A stretch of DNA of 64,000 nt from Staphylococcus ureilyticus (GTDB lineage Bacteria > Bacillota > Bacilli > Staphylococcales > Staphylococcaceae): positions 1 through 64,000 of the forward strand of contig NZ_PPRL01000141.1 in NCBI RefSeq assembly GCF_002902235.1, read 5' to 3'. Below are positions 29,206 to 41,569 of the stretch, one piece after another (positions within the stretch are counted from its first letter, which is position 1; every line of letters starts with the position of its first letter). Made by a program: the position numbers and the translations under genes. The notes beneath the pieces are model-generated. The model had not been told where the DNA came from and did no database searches. It saw nothing but the letters and a program-made list of their open reading frames with translations.

Positions 29206-30126
29206 ATGAAGAAAGGCTTAACTTTTTCTGTAACTTCTGCAGCACTGTTTTTTGGAATGAATGGTCTAGCGTCAGCTGATCAAGTACATACAGTGAAAGA
29301 AGATACGGATTTATCAAATATAGCGCATGCATTCGCAACAACGACTCATACGATACAATCATTGAATCATATGGAATTTGTGCAGTCGGTTAAGGTTGGG
29401 CAAACGCTTGTATTACCTGACGAAGATATTGTAGAAGTTAAAGAAGGCGATACACTTCAAAGTATTGCGAATAAACATCACCTCAGTTTAAATGAACTTT
29501 ATCAATTAAATCCCTTCATTACTGAAACAATTTATCCTGGTCAACTCATTGCAGTTTCTGAAAAAGGATCGTCACATTTAGACAACCAACTACAGAGTGC
29601 ATACGCACAAAGTGACTCGAATAATGATCCATTCACAACAGGGGTAACAACTGAAAACAGTAATGCATTCACAAGATTAGCGAACGATTATATACCAGTA
29701 AAGCAGCAATCTTGGTCAAATCATAGTGTTGATGCGCGCAATACCCCTTCAAATGGTGACAACCTTCACAACAATAGCTATCAATCAAAACACTATGTAG
29801 CTGGTGGGCAGAATTATTATGCTTGGGGACAGTGTACATACTACGCTTTTGATAGACGTCAACAACTTGGTAAATCTATAGGCAATTTATGGGGCAATGC
29901 TAATAACTGGGCATCGGCTGCGCGTCAAAATGGTTATGTGGTTAATTCTACACCTGAAGTAGGTGCTATTTTACAGAGTAGCGCTGGAAATTATGGTCAT
30001 GTAGGGATTGTAGAACGTCAAAACAGTGATGGATCCATTTTAGTTTCAGAGATGAACATGCAAGGCTTGGGACAAAAATCCTATAGAACGATTTACAATT
30101 CAGGACAATATAATTATATTCATTAA
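29206..30126 (+). CDS. Secreted LysM-CHAP peptidoglycan hydrolase
   Basis: This is a 306-residue secreted wall enzyme. A signal peptide (about residues 1-25, cleaved near GLASA-DQ) is followed by two LysM repeats (about 28-70 with [17 protein letters not shown] and 75-117 with [18 protein letters not shown]) that bind peptidoglycan. A Ser/Asn-rich linker leads to a C-terminal CHAP domain (about 190-306). The catalytic cysteine is in [11 protein letters not shown] and the histidine in YGHVGIVE. It resembles Sle1/SsaA-type amidases. The start at 29206 is chosen because it gives a normal signal peptide; AAGGA lies 12 bases upstream. It is probably WalR-controlled. Confidence 0.9.
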   Translation: MKKGLTFSVTSAALFFGMNGLASADQVHTVKEDTDLSNIAHAFATTTHTIQSLNHMEFVQSVKVGQTLVLPDEDIVEVKEGDTLQSIANKHHLSLNELYQLNPFITETIYPGQLIAVSEKGSSHLDNQLQSAYAQSDSNNDPFTTGVTTENSNAFTRLANDYIPVKQQSWSNHSVDARNTPSNGDNLHNNSYQSKHYVAGGQNYYAWGQCTYYAFDRRQQLGKSIGNLWGNANNWASAARQNGYVVNSTPEVGAILQSSAGNYGHVGIVERQNSDGSILVSEMNMQGLGQKSYRTIYNSGQYNYIH

Positions 30127-30478
30127 AAAATAAAAACTTATATCTAGCAGTTTTATCTGCAATTGTAACAATATTCTTAATGTATAGTCCGGGACATAAA
30201 CATGTCTCGGGCTTATTATTTTAGAGGCCCTTCGTGCAGGCTAAACGTGTCAGAATCAGTATTTTTCACACTCAATATGATTTTCACTAAAATTTATTAC
30301 AGTCTTATTTTTTTGAATCTTGTAAAATGAGTAAAACTTGAAAGACAAAAAAGTAAGTTATATTTTAAAATTAGAACGATTTGATGATATTTAACGGCAT
30401 TAAAAAGACATTTTACATATGGAATGATATTATAAAATCAAGTATAATCAATCATTAAATAAATGAGGAGGCGCTATC
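30127..30478. other. Intergenic region after the CHAP gene
   Basis: It contains the terminator at 30185-30222 and, near 30430, TATTATAAAATC-type -10 sequence for the next gene. The remaining bases show no supported gene. Confidence 0.5.
30185..30222 (+). terminator. Terminator after the LysM-CHAP gene
   Basis: CCGGGACAT pairs with ATGTCTCGGG in a GC-rich stem (30189-30211), followed by CTTATTATTTT. Confidence 0.8.
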
Positions 30479-31120
30479 ATGGGAGTACATCAATATTTTA
30501 AACGTTTATCAGACTTAGAAAAATTAATACGATTGCCTGGGAAATTTAAATATTTTGAGCATAATGTTGCTGCACATTCTTTTAAAGTGACTAAAATTGC
30601 TCAGTATTTAGGCACAGTAGAAGAATATCACGGCAATAAAGTAGATTGGAAAAGCTTATACGAAAAAGCCTTAAACCATGATTTCGCCGAAATTTTTACA
30701 GGAGATATAAAAACGCCAGTCAAATATGCGAGTGGAGAATTAAAAAAATTATTCTCACAAGTAGAAGAAGAAATGGTAGATCATTTTATAAACGAAGAAA
30801 TACCAGAACAATATCAATCCATATATCGAGAGCGACTGCAAGAAGGAAAAGACGATTCGCTAGAAGGTCAAATCTTATCAGTTGCTGATAAAATTGATTT
30901 GTTATATGAAACATTTGGTGAAATTCAAAAACGTAACCCTGAACCACTATTTTTTGAAATATACGAAATGTCATTAGAAACAATCATGCAATTTGATCAT
31001 TTGAATTCAGTACAAGATTTTATAGAAAATATTATTCCTGAAATGCTTACAGAGCGATTTATACCAAAATCGGAATTACGAGAAACAACGATGTCTATTT
31101 TAAATAATAGGAACGGGTGA
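30479..31120 (+). CDS. HD-domain hydrolase (YfbR-like)
   Basis: This 213-residue cytosolic protein carries an HD phosphohydrolase core: the first histidine in EHNVAAHSFKVTKIAQYL (about 24-41), then the HD pair in LNHDFAEIFTGDIKTP (about 66-81), and a later aspartate in SVADKIDLLYETF. The arrangement is that of YfbR/YpgQ-type nucleotidases acting on dNMPs, but the substrate here is not shown. The start has GAGGAGG upstream. Its stop is five bases before csbA, so they form an operon. Confidence 0.8.
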   Translation: MGVHQYFKRLSDLEKLIRLPGKFKYFEHNVAAHSFKVTKIAQYLGTVEEYHGNKVDWKSLYEKALNHDFAEIFTGDIKTPVKYASGELKKLFSQVEEEMVDHFINEEIPEQYQSIYRERLQEGKDDSLEGQILSVADKIDLLYETFGEIQKRNPEPLFFEIYEMSLETIMQFDHLNSVQDFIENIIPEMLTERFIPKSELRETTMSILNNRNG

Positions 31121-31125
31121 CATGA

Positions 31126-31356
31126 ATGATCTGGTATATACTTGCATCTTTTTTTCCATGCATACTTGTCGTATTGTTTAGCGTACTGACTAGGAGTAAA
31201 TGGGTAGGTACGATTTTAACTTTGATTTTAATAGGTACTTCAATTGAAAAAGGATTTTTTCATGATGAATGGATTATTTTTATAGATGTTGCTTCATTAT
31301 TAGCAGGTTACTTAATTATTGACCAACTAGAACTCCATAAAAAAGAAGATGATTAA
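31126..31356 (+). CDS. csbA: CsbA-family small membrane protein
   Basis: This 76-residue membrane protein has about three hydrophobic helices (MIWYILASFFPCILVVLFSV; VGTILTLILIG; WIIFIDVASLLAGYLII) and a charged C-terminus. The length and sequence match CsbA of Bacillus and staphylococci, where it is part of the general stress regulon under SigB. I did not find a convincing SigB promoter here. It lies directly behind the HD hydrolase. Its function is unknown. Confidence 0.82.
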   Translation: MIWYILASFFPCILVVLFSVLTRSKWVGTILTLILIGTSIEKGFFHDEWIIFIDVASLLAGYLIIDQLELHKKEDD

Positions 31357-31448
31357 GTATTAAGCGTTAAGCAACTTAATTGTAATAGCATGATGAAAGG
31401 TATATAATTATTTAACTTCATTTTATCTGAATAAAAATTTATGAACGC

Positions 31449-31482
31449 AAACAAACATGGTATTATACTGTGTTTGTTTTTA
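31449..31482 (+). terminator. Terminator after csbA
   Basis: AAACAAACA (31449-31457) pairs perfectly with TGTTTGTTT (31471-31479), then TTTTATTT overall. Confidence 0.75.
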
Positions 31483-31503
31483 TTTAGTGAAATATCATTT
31501 TTG

Positions 31504-31543
31504 CGAACAAATGTTTGTATTGAAAGTAATAAATCTGTTAAAA
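31504..31543 (+). promoter_or_regulatory. uvrBA promoter with LexA (SOS) box
   Basis: CGAACAAATGTTTG at 31504-31517 fits the Gram-positive LexA box CGAAC-N4-GTTYG. It overlaps a -35 (TTGTAT, 31515-31520) that is 17 bp from a -10 (TTAAAA, 31538-31543). LexA binding would block polymerase, so uvrB-uvrA is SOS-induced. Confidence 0.85.
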
Positions 31544-31667
31544 TGTAAACTGTTAATAGTATACTTAAGTAAAATATAGTTACAGCCACTATAGTAAGTC
31601 GCGTATTAAATGAGATATTTAAACTATGTTCGAACGGATAGAAATATAATAGGAGGCATGTGTCATT

Positions 31668-33650
31668 ATGGAACACTACCCATTTAAATTACAATCGAAT
31701 TTTGATCCTAAAGGTGATCAACCAGAAGCGATTCGACAAATTGTAGATGGTGTGAATGCGGGTAAGAGACATCAGACTTTACTTGGAGCTACGGGTACAG
31801 GTAAGACATTTACAATGAGTAATGTGATTCAACAAGTTGGTAAACCGACTTTAATCATCGCCCATAACAAAACGTTAGCAGGACAATTATATAGTGAATT
31901 TAAAGAATTCTTTCCTGAAAATAGAGTCGAGTATTTTGTCAGTTACTACGATTATTATCAACCAGAGGCGTATGTACCATCAACTGACACATTTATTGAA
32001 AAAGATGCGTCAATTAATGATGAAATTGATCAATTGCGTCACTCTGCGACAAGTGCACTATTTGAAAGAGATGACGTCATTATCATAGCTAGTGTGAGCT
32101 GTATCTATGGTTTAGGTAATCCAGAAGAATATCGGGACTTAGTGGTTAGTGTTCGTGTAGGTATGGAAATGGACAGAAGCGAGTTACTTAAAAAATTAGT
32201 AGATGTGCAATACACAAGAAATGATATAGATTTCAGACGCGGTACGTTCCGAGTTAGAGGAGATGTTGTAGAAATATTTCCTGCCTCTCGTGAAGAAATG
32301 TGTATTCGCGTTGAATTTTTCGGAGATGAAATAGATAGAATACGAGAGGTTAATTACTTAACTGGAGAAGTGTTGAGAGAGCGCGATCATTTTGCTATTT
32401 TCCCAGCTTCCCACTTCGTTACACGAGAAGAAAAAATGAAATCTGCCATCCAACGTATTGAAAATGAACTTGAAGAGCGATTATCAGAATTACGTTCTGA
32501 GAATAAATTGCTTGAAGCTCAGCGCTTAGAACAAAGAACGAATTATGATTTGGAAATGATGAGAGAGATGGGATTTTGTTCAGGTATTGAAAATTATTCT
32601 GTACATTTGACACTTAGACCCATGGGTTCCACGCCTTATACATTGCTTGATTATTTTGGAGATGACTGGCTTGTGATGATTGATGAGTCACATGTGACAT
32701 TACCACAAATTAGAGGTATGTATAATGGTGACCGTGCGCGTAAACAAGTACTTGTGGATCATGGATTTAGGCTACCAAGTGCTTTAGACAATAGACCGTT
32801 AAAATTTGAAGAATTTGAAGAAAAAACGAAACAACTCGTATATGTATCTGCTACACCAGGACCTTATGAATTAGAACATACAGATGAAATGGTGGAGCAA
32901 ATCATTCGTCCAACAGGATTATTAGATCCTAAAATTGAAGTGAGACCTACAGAAAATCAAATTGATGATCTGCTTGGCGAAATACAAACGCGTATTGAAC
33001 GAAATGAACGTGTTTTAGTAACGACATTGACTAAAAAGATGAGTGAAGACTTAACCACGTATATGAAAGAAGCAGGCATTAAAGTGAATTATTTACATTC
33101 AGAAATTAAAACTTTAGAGCGAATTGAAATTATTCGAGATTTACGTGTGGGTACCTACGATGTGATTGTTGGTATTAACTTATTAAGAGAGGGTATTGAT
33201 ATACCAGAAGTATCACTAGTCGTTATTTTAGATGCAGATAAAGAAGGCTTCTTACGCTCTCAGAGATCACTTGTCCAAACAGTAGGTCGTGCAGCCCGTA
33301 ATAGTGGTGGTGAAGTGATTATGTATGGTGATAAAATTACGGATTCAATGCGCTATGCACTTGATGAAACAGAGCGTCGTAGATCGATCCAACAAGCATA
33401 TAATGAAAAACATAATATTACACCAACTACTATTAATAAAAAAATTCATGATGTGATCAGTGCTACTGTTGAAACAGATGAAACAAACGAAGCAAAACGT
33501 ACGGAAGTACCTAAGAAAATGACGAAAAAAGAGCGTGAGAAAACGATTGATAATATAGAAAAAGAAATGAAGCAAGCAGCTAAAGACTTAGACTTTGAAA
33601 AAGCAACTGAACTCAGAGATATGTTGTTTGAATTAAAAGCAGAAGGGTGA
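31668..33650 (+). CDS. uvrB: UvrB, excinuclease ABC subunit B
   Basis: UvrB verifies DNA damage handed over by UvrA and recruits UvrC. The 660-residue protein has Walker [16 protein letters not shown] (about 38-52), the beta-hairpin region [17 protein letters not shown], helicase motifs including VIDESH and [11 protein letters not shown], and the C-terminal UVR motif [18 protein letters not shown] that binds UvrC. The ribosome site is AGGAGG. It overlaps the ribosome site of uvrA, so the pair is co-translated. Confidence 0.96.
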   Translation: MEHYPFKLQSNFDPKGDQPEAIRQIVDGVNAGKRHQTLLGATGTGKTFTMSNVIQQVGKPTLIIAHNKTLAGQLYSEFKEFFPENRVEYFVSYYDYYQPEAYVPSTDTFIEKDASINDEIDQLRHSATSALFERDDVIIIASVSCIYGLGNPEEYRDLVVSVRVGMEMDRSELLKKLVDVQYTRNDIDFRRGTFRVRGDVVEIFPASREEMCIRVEFFGDEIDRIREVNYLTGEVLRERDHFAIFPASHFVTREEKMKSAIQRIENELEERLSELRSENKLLEAQRLEQRTNYDLEMMREMGFCSGIENYSVHLTLRPMGSTPYTLLDYFGDDWLVMIDESHVTLPQIRGMYNGDRARKQVLVDHGFRLPSALDNRPLKFEEFEEKTKQLVYVSATPGPYELEHTDEMVEQIIRPTGLLDPKIEVRPTENQIDDLLGEIQTRIERNERVLVTTLTKKMSEDLTTYMKEAGIKVNYLHSEIKTLERIEIIRDLRVGTYDVIVGINLLREGIDIPEVSLVVILDADKEGFLRSQRSLVQTVGRAARNSGGEVIMYGDKITDSMRYALDETERRRSIQQAYNEKHNITPTTINKKIHDVISATVETDETNEAKRTEVPKKMTKKEREKTIDNIEKEMKQAAKDLDFEKATELRDMLFELKAEG

Positions 33651-33655
33651 CGAAA

Positions 33656-36493
33656 ATGAAACAACCATCCATTGTAGTTAAAGGGGCACGTGCCCATAAT
33701 TTAAAAGATGTTGATATTGAAATACCTAAAAATAAACTTATAGTTATGACAGGTTTATCTGGATCAGGCAAATCTTCATTGGCTTTTGATACGATTTATG
33801 CAGAAGGTCAACGTAGATATGTAGAGTCATTAAGTGCTTATGCAAGACAGTTTTTAGGACAAATGGATAAACCAGATGTCGATACAATTGAAGGTTTATC
33901 TCCTGCGATTTCAATAGACCAAAAAACAACGAGTAAAAACCCAAGATCTACGGTTGCTACAGTTACTGAAATTTATGATTATATTCGTCTGTTATATGCG
34001 CGTGTTGGGAAGCCATTTTGCCCTAATCATGGTATCGAAATTGAATCTCAAACTGTGCAACAAATGGTCGATCAAGTATTACAACTTGAAGAGCGTAGTA
34101 AGATTCAATTACTGGCGCCTGTAGTAACTCATAGAAAAGGTGCGCACGAAAAATTAATTGATGATATTAGTAAAAAGGGATATGTACGTGTGCGTGTTGA
34201 TGGCGAAATTATTGATGTTAATGAAGTGCCGAATTTAGATAAAAATAAGAATCATACGATAGAAGTTGTCATAGATCGCCTTGTAATCAAAGAAGGTATT
34301 GAAACCCGTCTAGCAGATTCTATAGAAACGGCGTTGCAATTAGCTGAAGGTAACTTAATCGTAGATATTATTGGTGGCGATGAGTTAAAATTTTCCGAAA
34401 ATCATGCTTGTCCCATTTGCGGATTCTCAATCGGAGAATTAGAACCACGAATGTTTAGTTTTAACAGCCCATTCGGTGCTTGTCCAACTTGTGATGGTTT
34501 AGGACAAAAACTGATGGTCGATTTAGACTTAGTCGTTCCTGATAAAGAAAAATCATTGAATGAAGGTGCAATCGTTGCCTGGGAATCATCAAGTTCAGAC
34601 TTTTATCCAACATTATTAAATCGTGTTTGTGAAGTCTATAAAATAAATATGGACAAACCATTCAAAAAATTAACTGAACGTCAAAAGGATATTATTCTTT
34701 ATGGTTCCAAAGATAAAGAAATTGAATTTACATTCAAGCAACGAAATGGCCAAACGAGAAAACGTACAATGGCGTTTGAAGGTGTGATTAATAATATCAA
34801 TAGACGTTATCATGATTCTCCTTCAGAACTTGTAAGAGAAATGATGAGCAAATACATGACAGAACTCACTTGTGAAACTTGCCACGGTAAACGATTAAGC
34901 CGTGAAGCCTTATCAGTATATGTGGATGGGAAAAACATTGGTGAAGTGGTAGAACGTTCAATTAAAGATGCATTATATAACTATGAACATATCACATTGT
35001 CAGAACAAGACAGAAAAATTGCCAATCAAATTCTAAAAGAGATTAATTCGAGATTAGAATTTTTATATAACGTAGGTTTAGAGTACTTAACCTTAAATCG
35101 TGCATCTGGCTCTTTATCAGGTGGTGAGGCGCAACGCATACGTTTGGCAACTCAGATTGGTTCTAGGCTTTCTGGTGTATTATATGTTTTAGATGAACCT
35201 TCTATAGGCTTGCATCAACGTGATAATGATCGGTTAATTAGCACATTAAAAGAAATGCGCGATCTAGGTAACACTTTAATCGTTGTTGAACATGATGATG
35301 ATACGATGCGTGCTGCAGATTACTTAGTAGACGTAGGACCAGGTGCTGGTGAACACGGTGGTGAAATTGTTGCTAGTGGTACGCCTAAACAAGTTATGGC
35401 AAATACAAATTCATTAACAGGTCAATATTTGAGTGGTAAGAAAAAAATTGAGGTGCCAGAATCACGTCGTGAAGTTACGGATAGAAAGATTAGTGTTAAA
35501 GGTGCACGAAGTAATAATTTGAAAGATGTTAGTGTAGACTTTCCGCTTTCAACGATGAATGTTGTTACAGGTGTGTCTGGTTCTGGTAAAAGTACATTAG
35601 TCAATGAAGTATTGTATAAGTCATTAGCTAAGAAGATTAATAAATCTAAAGTCAAACCAGGAGATTATGATGAAATTAACGGTATAGACCAACTTGATCG
35701 TATTATTGATATTGATCAATCACCGATTGGTAGAACCCCACGTTCTAATCCAGCAACCTATACTGGTGTTTTTGATAATATACGAGATATTTTTGCACAA
35801 ACGAATGAAGCAAAAGTGAGAGGTTATTCTAAAGGTCGCTTTAGTTTTAATGTTAAAGGTGGTCGTTGTGAAGCATGTAAAGGTGACGGTATCATTAAAA
35901 TAGAAATGCACTTTTTACCAGATGTTTATGTGCCTTGTGAAGTTTGTGATGGTACTAGATACAATCGTGAAACGCTTGAAGTAACATACAAAGGTCAAAA
36001 CATTGCAGATGTCTTGGCTATGACTGCCGAAGAAGCAACAAACTTTTTTGAAAATGTGCCTAAAATACATCGTAAATTGAAAACATTAGTTGATGTTGGT
36101 TTAGGTTATGTTACTTTAGGACAACCGGCTACGACATTATCTGGTGGTGAAGCACAACGTGTTAAACTTGCTTCAGAATTGCATAAACGCTCTACAGGTC
36201 GTTCTATCTATATTCTAGATGAACCAACCACTGGTTTACATGTTGATGATATTAGTCGATTGTTAAAAGTATTAAATAAATTGGTTGATAATGGTGACAC
36301 AGTTGTTATCATCGAGCACAATTTAGACGTTATAAAAATGGCTGATCACATTATTGATTTAGGTCCAGAAGGCGGTGATGGTGGTGGCACAATTGTTGCA
36401 ACAGGCACACCAGAAGATATCGCAAAAGTGAAGGGTAGCTATACTGGTCAATATTTAAAACCAGTTTTAGAAAGAGATACTGTTCAAGCATAA
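33656..36493 (+). CDS. uvrA: UvrA, excinuclease ABC subunit A
   Basis: UvrA is the damage-sensing ATPase of nucleotide excision repair. I start at ATG 33656 ([10 protein letters not shown]), which has AGAAGGGTGA upstream and gives 945 residues; an ATG-like start nine bases earlier has no proper spacing. There are two ABC modules: Walker [10 protein letters not shown] near 33-41 with signature [14 protein letters not shown], and Walker [10 protein letters not shown] near 640 with signature [12 protein letters not shown]. Zinc modules are CPIC...CPTC and CEAC...CEVC. It is followed by a terminator. Confidence 0.96.
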   Translation: MKQPSIVVKGARAHNLKDVDIEIPKNKLIVMTGLSGSGKSSLAFDTIYAEGQRRYVESLSAYARQFLGQMDKPDVDTIEGLSPAISIDQKTTSKNPRSTVATVTEIYDYIRLLYARVGKPFCPNHGIEIESQTVQQMVDQVLQLEERSKIQLLAPVVTHRKGAHEKLIDDISKKGYVRVRVDGEIIDVNEVPNLDKNKNHTIEVVIDRLVIKEGIETRLADSIETALQLAEGNLIVDIIGGDELKFSENHACPICGFSIGELEPRMFSFNSPFGACPTCDGLGQKLMVDLDLVVPDKEKSLNEGAIVAWESSSSDFYPTLLNRVCEVYKINMDKPFKKLTERQKDIILYGSKDKEIEFTFKQRNGQTRKRTMAFEGVINNINRRYHDSPSELVREMMSKYMTELTCETCHGKRLSREALSVYVDGKNIGEVVERSIKDALYNYEHITLSEQDRKIANQILKEINSRLEFLYNVGLEYLTLNRASGSLSGGEAQRIRLATQIGSRLSGVLYVLDEPSIGLHQRDNDRLISTLKEMRDLGNTLIVVEHDDDTMRAADYLVDVGPGAGEHGGEIVASGTPKQVMANTNSLTGQYLSGKKKIEVPESRREVTDRKISVKGARSNNLKDVSVDFPLSTMNVVTGVSGSGKSTLVNEVLYKSLAKKINKSKVKPGDYDEINGIDQLDRIIDIDQSPIGRTPRSNPATYTGVFDNIRDIFAQTNEAKVRGYSKGRFSFNVKGGRCEACKGDGIIKIEMHFLPDVYVPCEVCDGTRYNRETLEVTYKGQNIADVLAMTAEEATNFFENVPKIHRKLKTLVDVGLGYVTLGQPATTLSGGEAQRVKLASELHKRSTGRSIYILDEPTTGLHVDDISRLLKVLNKLVDNGDTVVIIEHNLDVIKMADHIIDLGPEGGDGGGTIVATGTPEDIAKVKGSYTGQYLKPVLERDTVQA

Positions 36494-36535
36494 CGTTATA
36501 TTGAATAAACTTTGTAATAACATATAAAATATTAG

Positions 36536-36588
36536 TTACTCCATACAAGTAGACATCATCATATGTCAGAATGTATGGAGTATTTTTT
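36536..36588 (+). terminator. uvrBA terminator
   Basis: ACTCCATACA (36538-36547) pairs with TGTATGGAGT (36572-36581), with an inner GACAT/ATGTC stem, and ends in ATTTTTT. Confidence 0.88.
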
Positions 36589-36829
36589 GATACCTAATAT
36601 TTTAATTTATTTAGACATGTTGGGTGGTCAACGCAATAATTTAAAATGATTTAAAATAAATTAAATGTTTAAATCAGTGACAGTAATTTCATTCATAAAT
36701 AATATAAGGTATGATGTTTACGATAGGATTTATTTTGGACTTCTGTACTTTTTTATATAGATTATCAGTCCTTTTTGATATGATAATGACATATGTAATT
36801 TCAGGAGAAATATTAATAGAGGTGAATCT
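36589..36829. other. Promoter region of the hprK operon
   Basis: About 240 bases without a gene. There is a TATGATAAT-type -10 near 36778 and a weak hairpin GGAC...GTCC around 36737-36774. No recognised operator is seen. Confidence 0.4.
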
Positions 36830-37768
36830 ATGTTAACAACAAAGAGTTTAATTGAACGCTTTAACCTTGAGCTTATAGCTGGAGAGTCAGGCTTAAATAA
36901 ACAAATAAAAAATACAGATATATCAAGACCAGGATTAGAAATGGCTGGATATTTTTCTCACTATGCATCCGACCGCATTCAGTTGTTAGGGACAACAGAG
37001 TTGTCATTTTATAACCTACTACCTGATGAAGAGCGCAAAGGACGTATGAAAAAATTATGCCGGCCAGAAACACCAGCAATTATTGTGACAAGAGATTTAG
37101 AACCGCCAGAAGAGCTTGTAGCATCAGCAAAAGAGTTTGATACACCGCTTATCACATCAACAGTTGCAACAACGCAATTAATGAGTCGTTTAACGACTTT
37201 CTTAGAACATGAGCTGGCAAGAACAACTTCATTGCACGGTGTGTTGGTAGATGTGTATGGTGTCGGTGTGCTTATAACAGGAGACTCAGGCATTGGTAAA
37301 AGTGAAACAGCACTTGAATTAATCAAGCGTGGTCACAGACTTGTCGCGGATGACAACGTAGAAATTAGAGAAATAAGTAAAGATGAATTGATTGGTAGGC
37401 CACCTAAATTAATAGAGCATTTATTAGAAATTAGAGGTTTAGGTATTATTAATGTCATGACACTGTTTGGTGCAGGTTCCATTTTGACTGAAAAGCGTTT
37501 ACGTTTAAATATTCATTTGGAAAATTGGCATAAAGATAAATTGTATGACCGTGTTGGCTTGAATGAGGAAACATTGCGCATCTTAGATACTGAGATTACT
37601 AAAAAGACGATACCGGTTAGACCAGGTCGTAACGTAGCAGTGATTATTGAAGTTGCAGCCATGAACTACAGACTTAATATTATGGGCATTAACACTGCAG
37701 AAGAATTCAATGAACGCTTAAATGCTGAAATTATGCGTAACGGTAGCAACAATAAGGAGAATCAATGA
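36830..37768 (+). CDS. hprK: HPr kinase/phosphorylase
   Basis: HprK phosphorylates and dephosphorylates HPr on Ser46 in response to glycolytic intermediates, controlling carbon catabolite repression through CcpA. The N-terminal domain (about 1-130) is MurF-like. The C-terminal kinase domain has Walker [16 protein letters not shown] (about 152-166), DDNVEI with the catalytic aspartate, and the family signature [12 protein letters not shown]. The 312-residue length is typical. The ribosome site is AGAGGTGA. It overlaps lgt by four bases, so it opens the hprK-lgt operon. Confidence 0.95.
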   Translation: MLTTKSLIERFNLELIAGESGLNKQIKNTDISRPGLEMAGYFSHYASDRIQLLGTTELSFYNLLPDEERKGRMKKLCRPETPAIIVTRDLEPPEELVASAKEFDTPLITSTVATTQLMSRLTTFLEHELARTTSLHGVLVDVYGVGVLITGDSGIGKSETALELIKRGHRLVADDNVEIREISKDELIGRPPKLIEHLLEIRGLGIINVMTLFGAGSILTEKRLRLNIHLENWHKDKLYDRVGLNEETLRILDTEITKKTIPVRPGRNVAVIIEVAAMNYRLNIMGINTAEEFNERLNAEIMRNGSNNKENQ

Positions 37769-38601
37769 TGTTATTGAATTATATTGATCCAATCGCATTT
37801 GAGCTTGGTCCTATTTCGGTTCATTGGTATGGCATTATCATCGCCGCAGGTATACTATTAGGATATTTTATCGCTCAAGAAAGTGTTAAACACATAGGTT
37901 TTGATAAAGATATATTGATTGATATCATCTTTTGGAGTGCGATTTTTGGTTTTATCGCAGCCAGAATCTATTTTGTTATTTTTCAATGGCCATACTATGC
38001 ACAACATCCAATAGAAATACCAATGATTTGGTATGGTGGTATCGCTATCCACGGTGGTCTAATTGGTGGTTTTATCACAGGTATTTTCGTGTGTAAACAA
38101 AAAAATATCAATCCATTTCAAATTGGTGATGTGATTGCGCCAAGTTTGATTTTAGGACAAGGTATTGGTAGATGGGGTAACTTTATGAATCATGAAGCCC
38201 ATGGAGGTCCTGTGTCTAAATCATTTTTAGAAAATATCCATATACCGGACTTTATTATTGACAATATGTATATTGATGGACAATACTACCAACCGACGTT
38301 TTTATACGAATCTATATGGGATATTCTAGGTTTTGTTATATTAATTTCATTAAGAAAACACTTACGTATAGGTGATACTTTCGCACTATATCTTATCTGG
38401 TATTCTATAGGTAGATTCTTTGTAGAAGGTTTGCGCACAGATAGTTTAATGCTCACTGGAGATATACGTGTTGCTCAACTGATGTCTGTCGTGCTTATAG
38501 TTGCTGGAATTGTCCTTATGATAGTTAGAAGAATGAAATATAATGCACCACGATATAAAGATGTTGGCCCTTTAACATGGTCAAAGCAAAAGGTGAAGTG
38601 A
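37765..38601 (+). CDS. lgt: Prolipoprotein diacylglyceryl transferase
   Basis: Lgt moves diacylglycerol from phosphatidylglycerol to the lipobox cysteine of preprolipoproteins such as SstD and the YkyA-type protein in this window. The 278-residue membrane protein has seven predicted helices. The key motifs are [14 protein letters not shown] with the essential histidine (about 92-105) and the Lgt signature [14 protein letters not shown] (about 136-149). The start overlaps the hprK stop. The ribosome site AAGGAGAATC lies within hprK. Confidence 0.95.
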   Translation: MMLLNYIDPIAFELGPISVHWYGIIIAAGILLGYFIAQESVKHIGFDKDILIDIIFWSAIFGFIAARIYFVIFQWPYYAQHPIEIPMIWYGGIAIHGGLIGGFITGIFVCKQKNINPFQIGDVIAPSLILGQGIGRWGNFMNHEAHGGPVSKSFLENIHIPDFIIDNMYIDGQYYQPTFLYESIWDILGFVILISLRKHLRIGDTFALYLIWYSIGRFFVEGLRTDSLMLTGDIRVAQLMSVVLIVAGIVLMIVRRMKYNAPRYKDVGPLTWSKQKVK

Positions 38602-38610
38602 TAGAATATA

Positions 38611-39087
38611 ATGCGTGACTTAAAAAAGTTAAAAGTTGACGGTGAAAATCCGTTGTGGCATATGTATCGTTATATAAGCCGCCTCAAAATGTTTAAGCAA
38701 ACAGTGATTGTTGAAGTTTGTCGCTACTTACCTAATGTGAAATTAAAGCATTGGATGTATCGCAATTTATTAAATATGAATATAGGTAGACATAGTGCAT
38801 TTGCATTTAAAGTCGTACCTGATTTATTGCATCCTGAATATATCACGATTGGTGAAAACTGTGTCATAGGTTATAATACAACTATTTTGACGCATGAATT
38901 TTTAGTAAATGAATTTCGAACAGGGCATGTTGATATTGGAAATCATACGTTAATCGGAGCCAATGTAACCATTTTGCCTGGTGTAAAAATTGGGGATTAT
39001 GTGAAAGTTGGTGCTGGTACTGTAGTATCTAGAGATATCCCAAATCACACATTGGCGTACGGAAATCCAATGCAACTGAAACAATGA
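38611..39087 (+). CDS. Hexapeptide-repeat acetyltransferase
   Basis: This 158-residue left-handed beta-helix protein has imperfect hexapeptide repeats (ITIGENCVIGYNTTIL; VDIGNHTLIGANVTILPGVKIGDYVKVGAGTVV) and a late histidine loop (THEF). It resembles O-acetyltransferases of the NodL/LacA/CysE fold. The N-terminal 50 residues are helical and basic. The acceptor is unknown. It is the third gene of the hprK-lgt operon, nine bases after lgt. The conserved location next to lgt in staphylococci may hint at an envelope substrate, but this is inference. Confidence 0.8.
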   Translation: MRDLKKLKVDGENPLWHMYRYISRLKMFKQTVIVEVCRYLPNVKLKHWMYRNLLNMNIGRHSAFAFKVVPDLLHPEYITIGENCVIGYNTTILTHEFLVNEFRTGHVDIGNHTLIGANVTILPGVKIGDYVKVGAGTVVSRDIPNHTLAYGNPMQLKQ

Positions 39088-39110
39088 CTAAATACAGGAG
39101 GTGAACATGG

Positions 39111-40559
39111 ATGGCGCAAAACAACAATAAAATTATTTCAATGAAGCTTGACAGTCCTTTTTATAGGAAATTAGCGGACCAAAAATATCAACAACAAGAT
39201 TATAAAAAGGCAGCAGAATACTATGAAAAAGTGCTTGAAATGTCACCCCAGGAATTTGATGTTTTTGAAATTAAAGTAAAATTATCAGAGTGTCTCGCAC
39301 ATCTTGGTTATAACAATAGAGCAGAACATATTTTTTATGAAATGATTGCAAAGCAAGAATCAGTCATGGATAGTTACTATCAACTCAGTCAACTGAATAT
39401 TACACTAAATGAAGCAAATAAAGCTTTTTTATTTGGAATGAATTACGTCATTTTAGCAGAAGATGATGATTACCAAGAAGAGCTAGAAGAAATGTTTGAA
39501 GTTACTTATAACTCAGAAGAAAAGATTGAGATTGAATGTCAATTATTTGCTGTTCAACTCATTTTTCAATATTTATTCTCACAAGGTAGACTACCTGAAG
39601 CAAGAAATTTTATTTTGAATCAAAATGAAGCGATTCAAGATCATCGAGTGGTTAGAAATTTATTAGCTATGTGTTACCTTTATCTCAATGAATATGATAC
39701 TGCTAAAGTAATGTTTGAACGTTTACTTAATGAGGACAATACTGATGTACATGCGCTTTGCCATTACACATTATTATTGTATAACACTAATGAACAAGAA
39801 AAGTATCAACGTTATTTAAATATTTTAAGTAAAGTTGTACCTATGAATGATGATGAATCATTCAAATTAGGTATTGTCCTATGTTATTTAAAACAATATG
39901 AAGCTTCCCAAAAATTATTACAACCTCTTTATAGAAAAGGGAAATTTCTTTCTATACAAATGTATAATGCGTTGAGCCATAATTATTATCATCTCAATCA
40001 TATTGAAGATAGCAAGTTTTTTTGGTCCAAGTTACAAGAAATATCTAAGGTAGATGTAGGTTATGCACCTTGGGTCATTGAACAAAGCAAGTCGTACTTT
40101 AACGAGCAAGTGTTACCACTATTATTAAGTGATGATAGTCATCATAGGTTATACGGGATTTTCTTGTTAAATCAATTAAAGGGTCGTGAAGTACTACTCA
40201 CACAAGATATATGGGCTGTCTTAGAAGATATGAATGATTATGAAAAACTATATTTAACTTATCTTATTCAAGGTTTACAGTTAAATAAGTTAGATTTCAT
40301 TCATAGAGGCATGTTAATGTTGTATAATATTGAATATTTGAAAAATAACGCAGAATTATTTATTGTATGGATTGATAAAGCAGAGGCAATTATAGCAGAA
40401 CAAGCAGATTTAACATATGTAGATGATTATGTGGCAGCTTTTGTTTATATGTATTATCGTAGTATGGATGCTAAGATAACGAAGCAACAAGTATTGGAAT
40501 GGTTTGATATAACAGCTTATCGTTTGAATAAAACGATAGATTATTTGGTAAGCATATAA
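39111..40559 (+). CDS. Tetratricopeptide-repeat protein
   Basis: This 482-residue soluble protein has several TPR-like helix pairs, for example ADQKYQQQDYKKAAEYYEKV (about 18-36), LLAMCYLYLNEYDTAKVMFERLL and KLGIVLCYLKQYEASQKLLQPLY. It has no signal peptide and no enzymatic motif. It probably scaffolds protein contacts in the cytosol. The ribosome site is AGGAGGTG; ATG 39111 is preferred over an out-of-frame ATG just before it. It sits between the acetyltransferase and trxB in the same run of genes. Confidence 0.8.
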   Translation: MAQNNNKIISMKLDSPFYRKLADQKYQQQDYKKAAEYYEKVLEMSPQEFDVFEIKVKLSECLAHLGYNNRAEHIFYEMIAKQESVMDSYYQLSQLNITLNEANKAFLFGMNYVILAEDDDYQEELEEMFEVTYNSEEKIEIECQLFAVQLIFQYLFSQGRLPEARNFILNQNEAIQDHRVVRNLLAMCYLYLNEYDTAKVMFERLLNEDNTDVHALCHYTLLLYNTNEQEKYQRYLNILSKVVPMNDDESFKLGIVLCYLKQYEASQKLLQPLYRKGKFLSIQMYNALSHNYYHLNHIEDSKFFWSKLQEISKVDVGYAPWVIEQSKSYFNEQVLPLLLSDDSHHRLYGIFLLNQLKGREVLLTQDIWAVLEDMNDYEKLYLTYLIQGLQLNKLDFIHRGMLMLYNIEYLKNNAELFIVWIDKAEAIIAEQADLTYVDDYVAAFVYMYYRSMDAKITKQQVLEWFDITAYRLNKTIDYLVSI

Positions 40560-40624
40560 TTTTATGAAATGCAAGAAATCGTATATAATGCGTATAATGA
40601 ATTAATAAACAGGAGGCAATTTAA

Positions 40625-41569
<945 letters not shown>

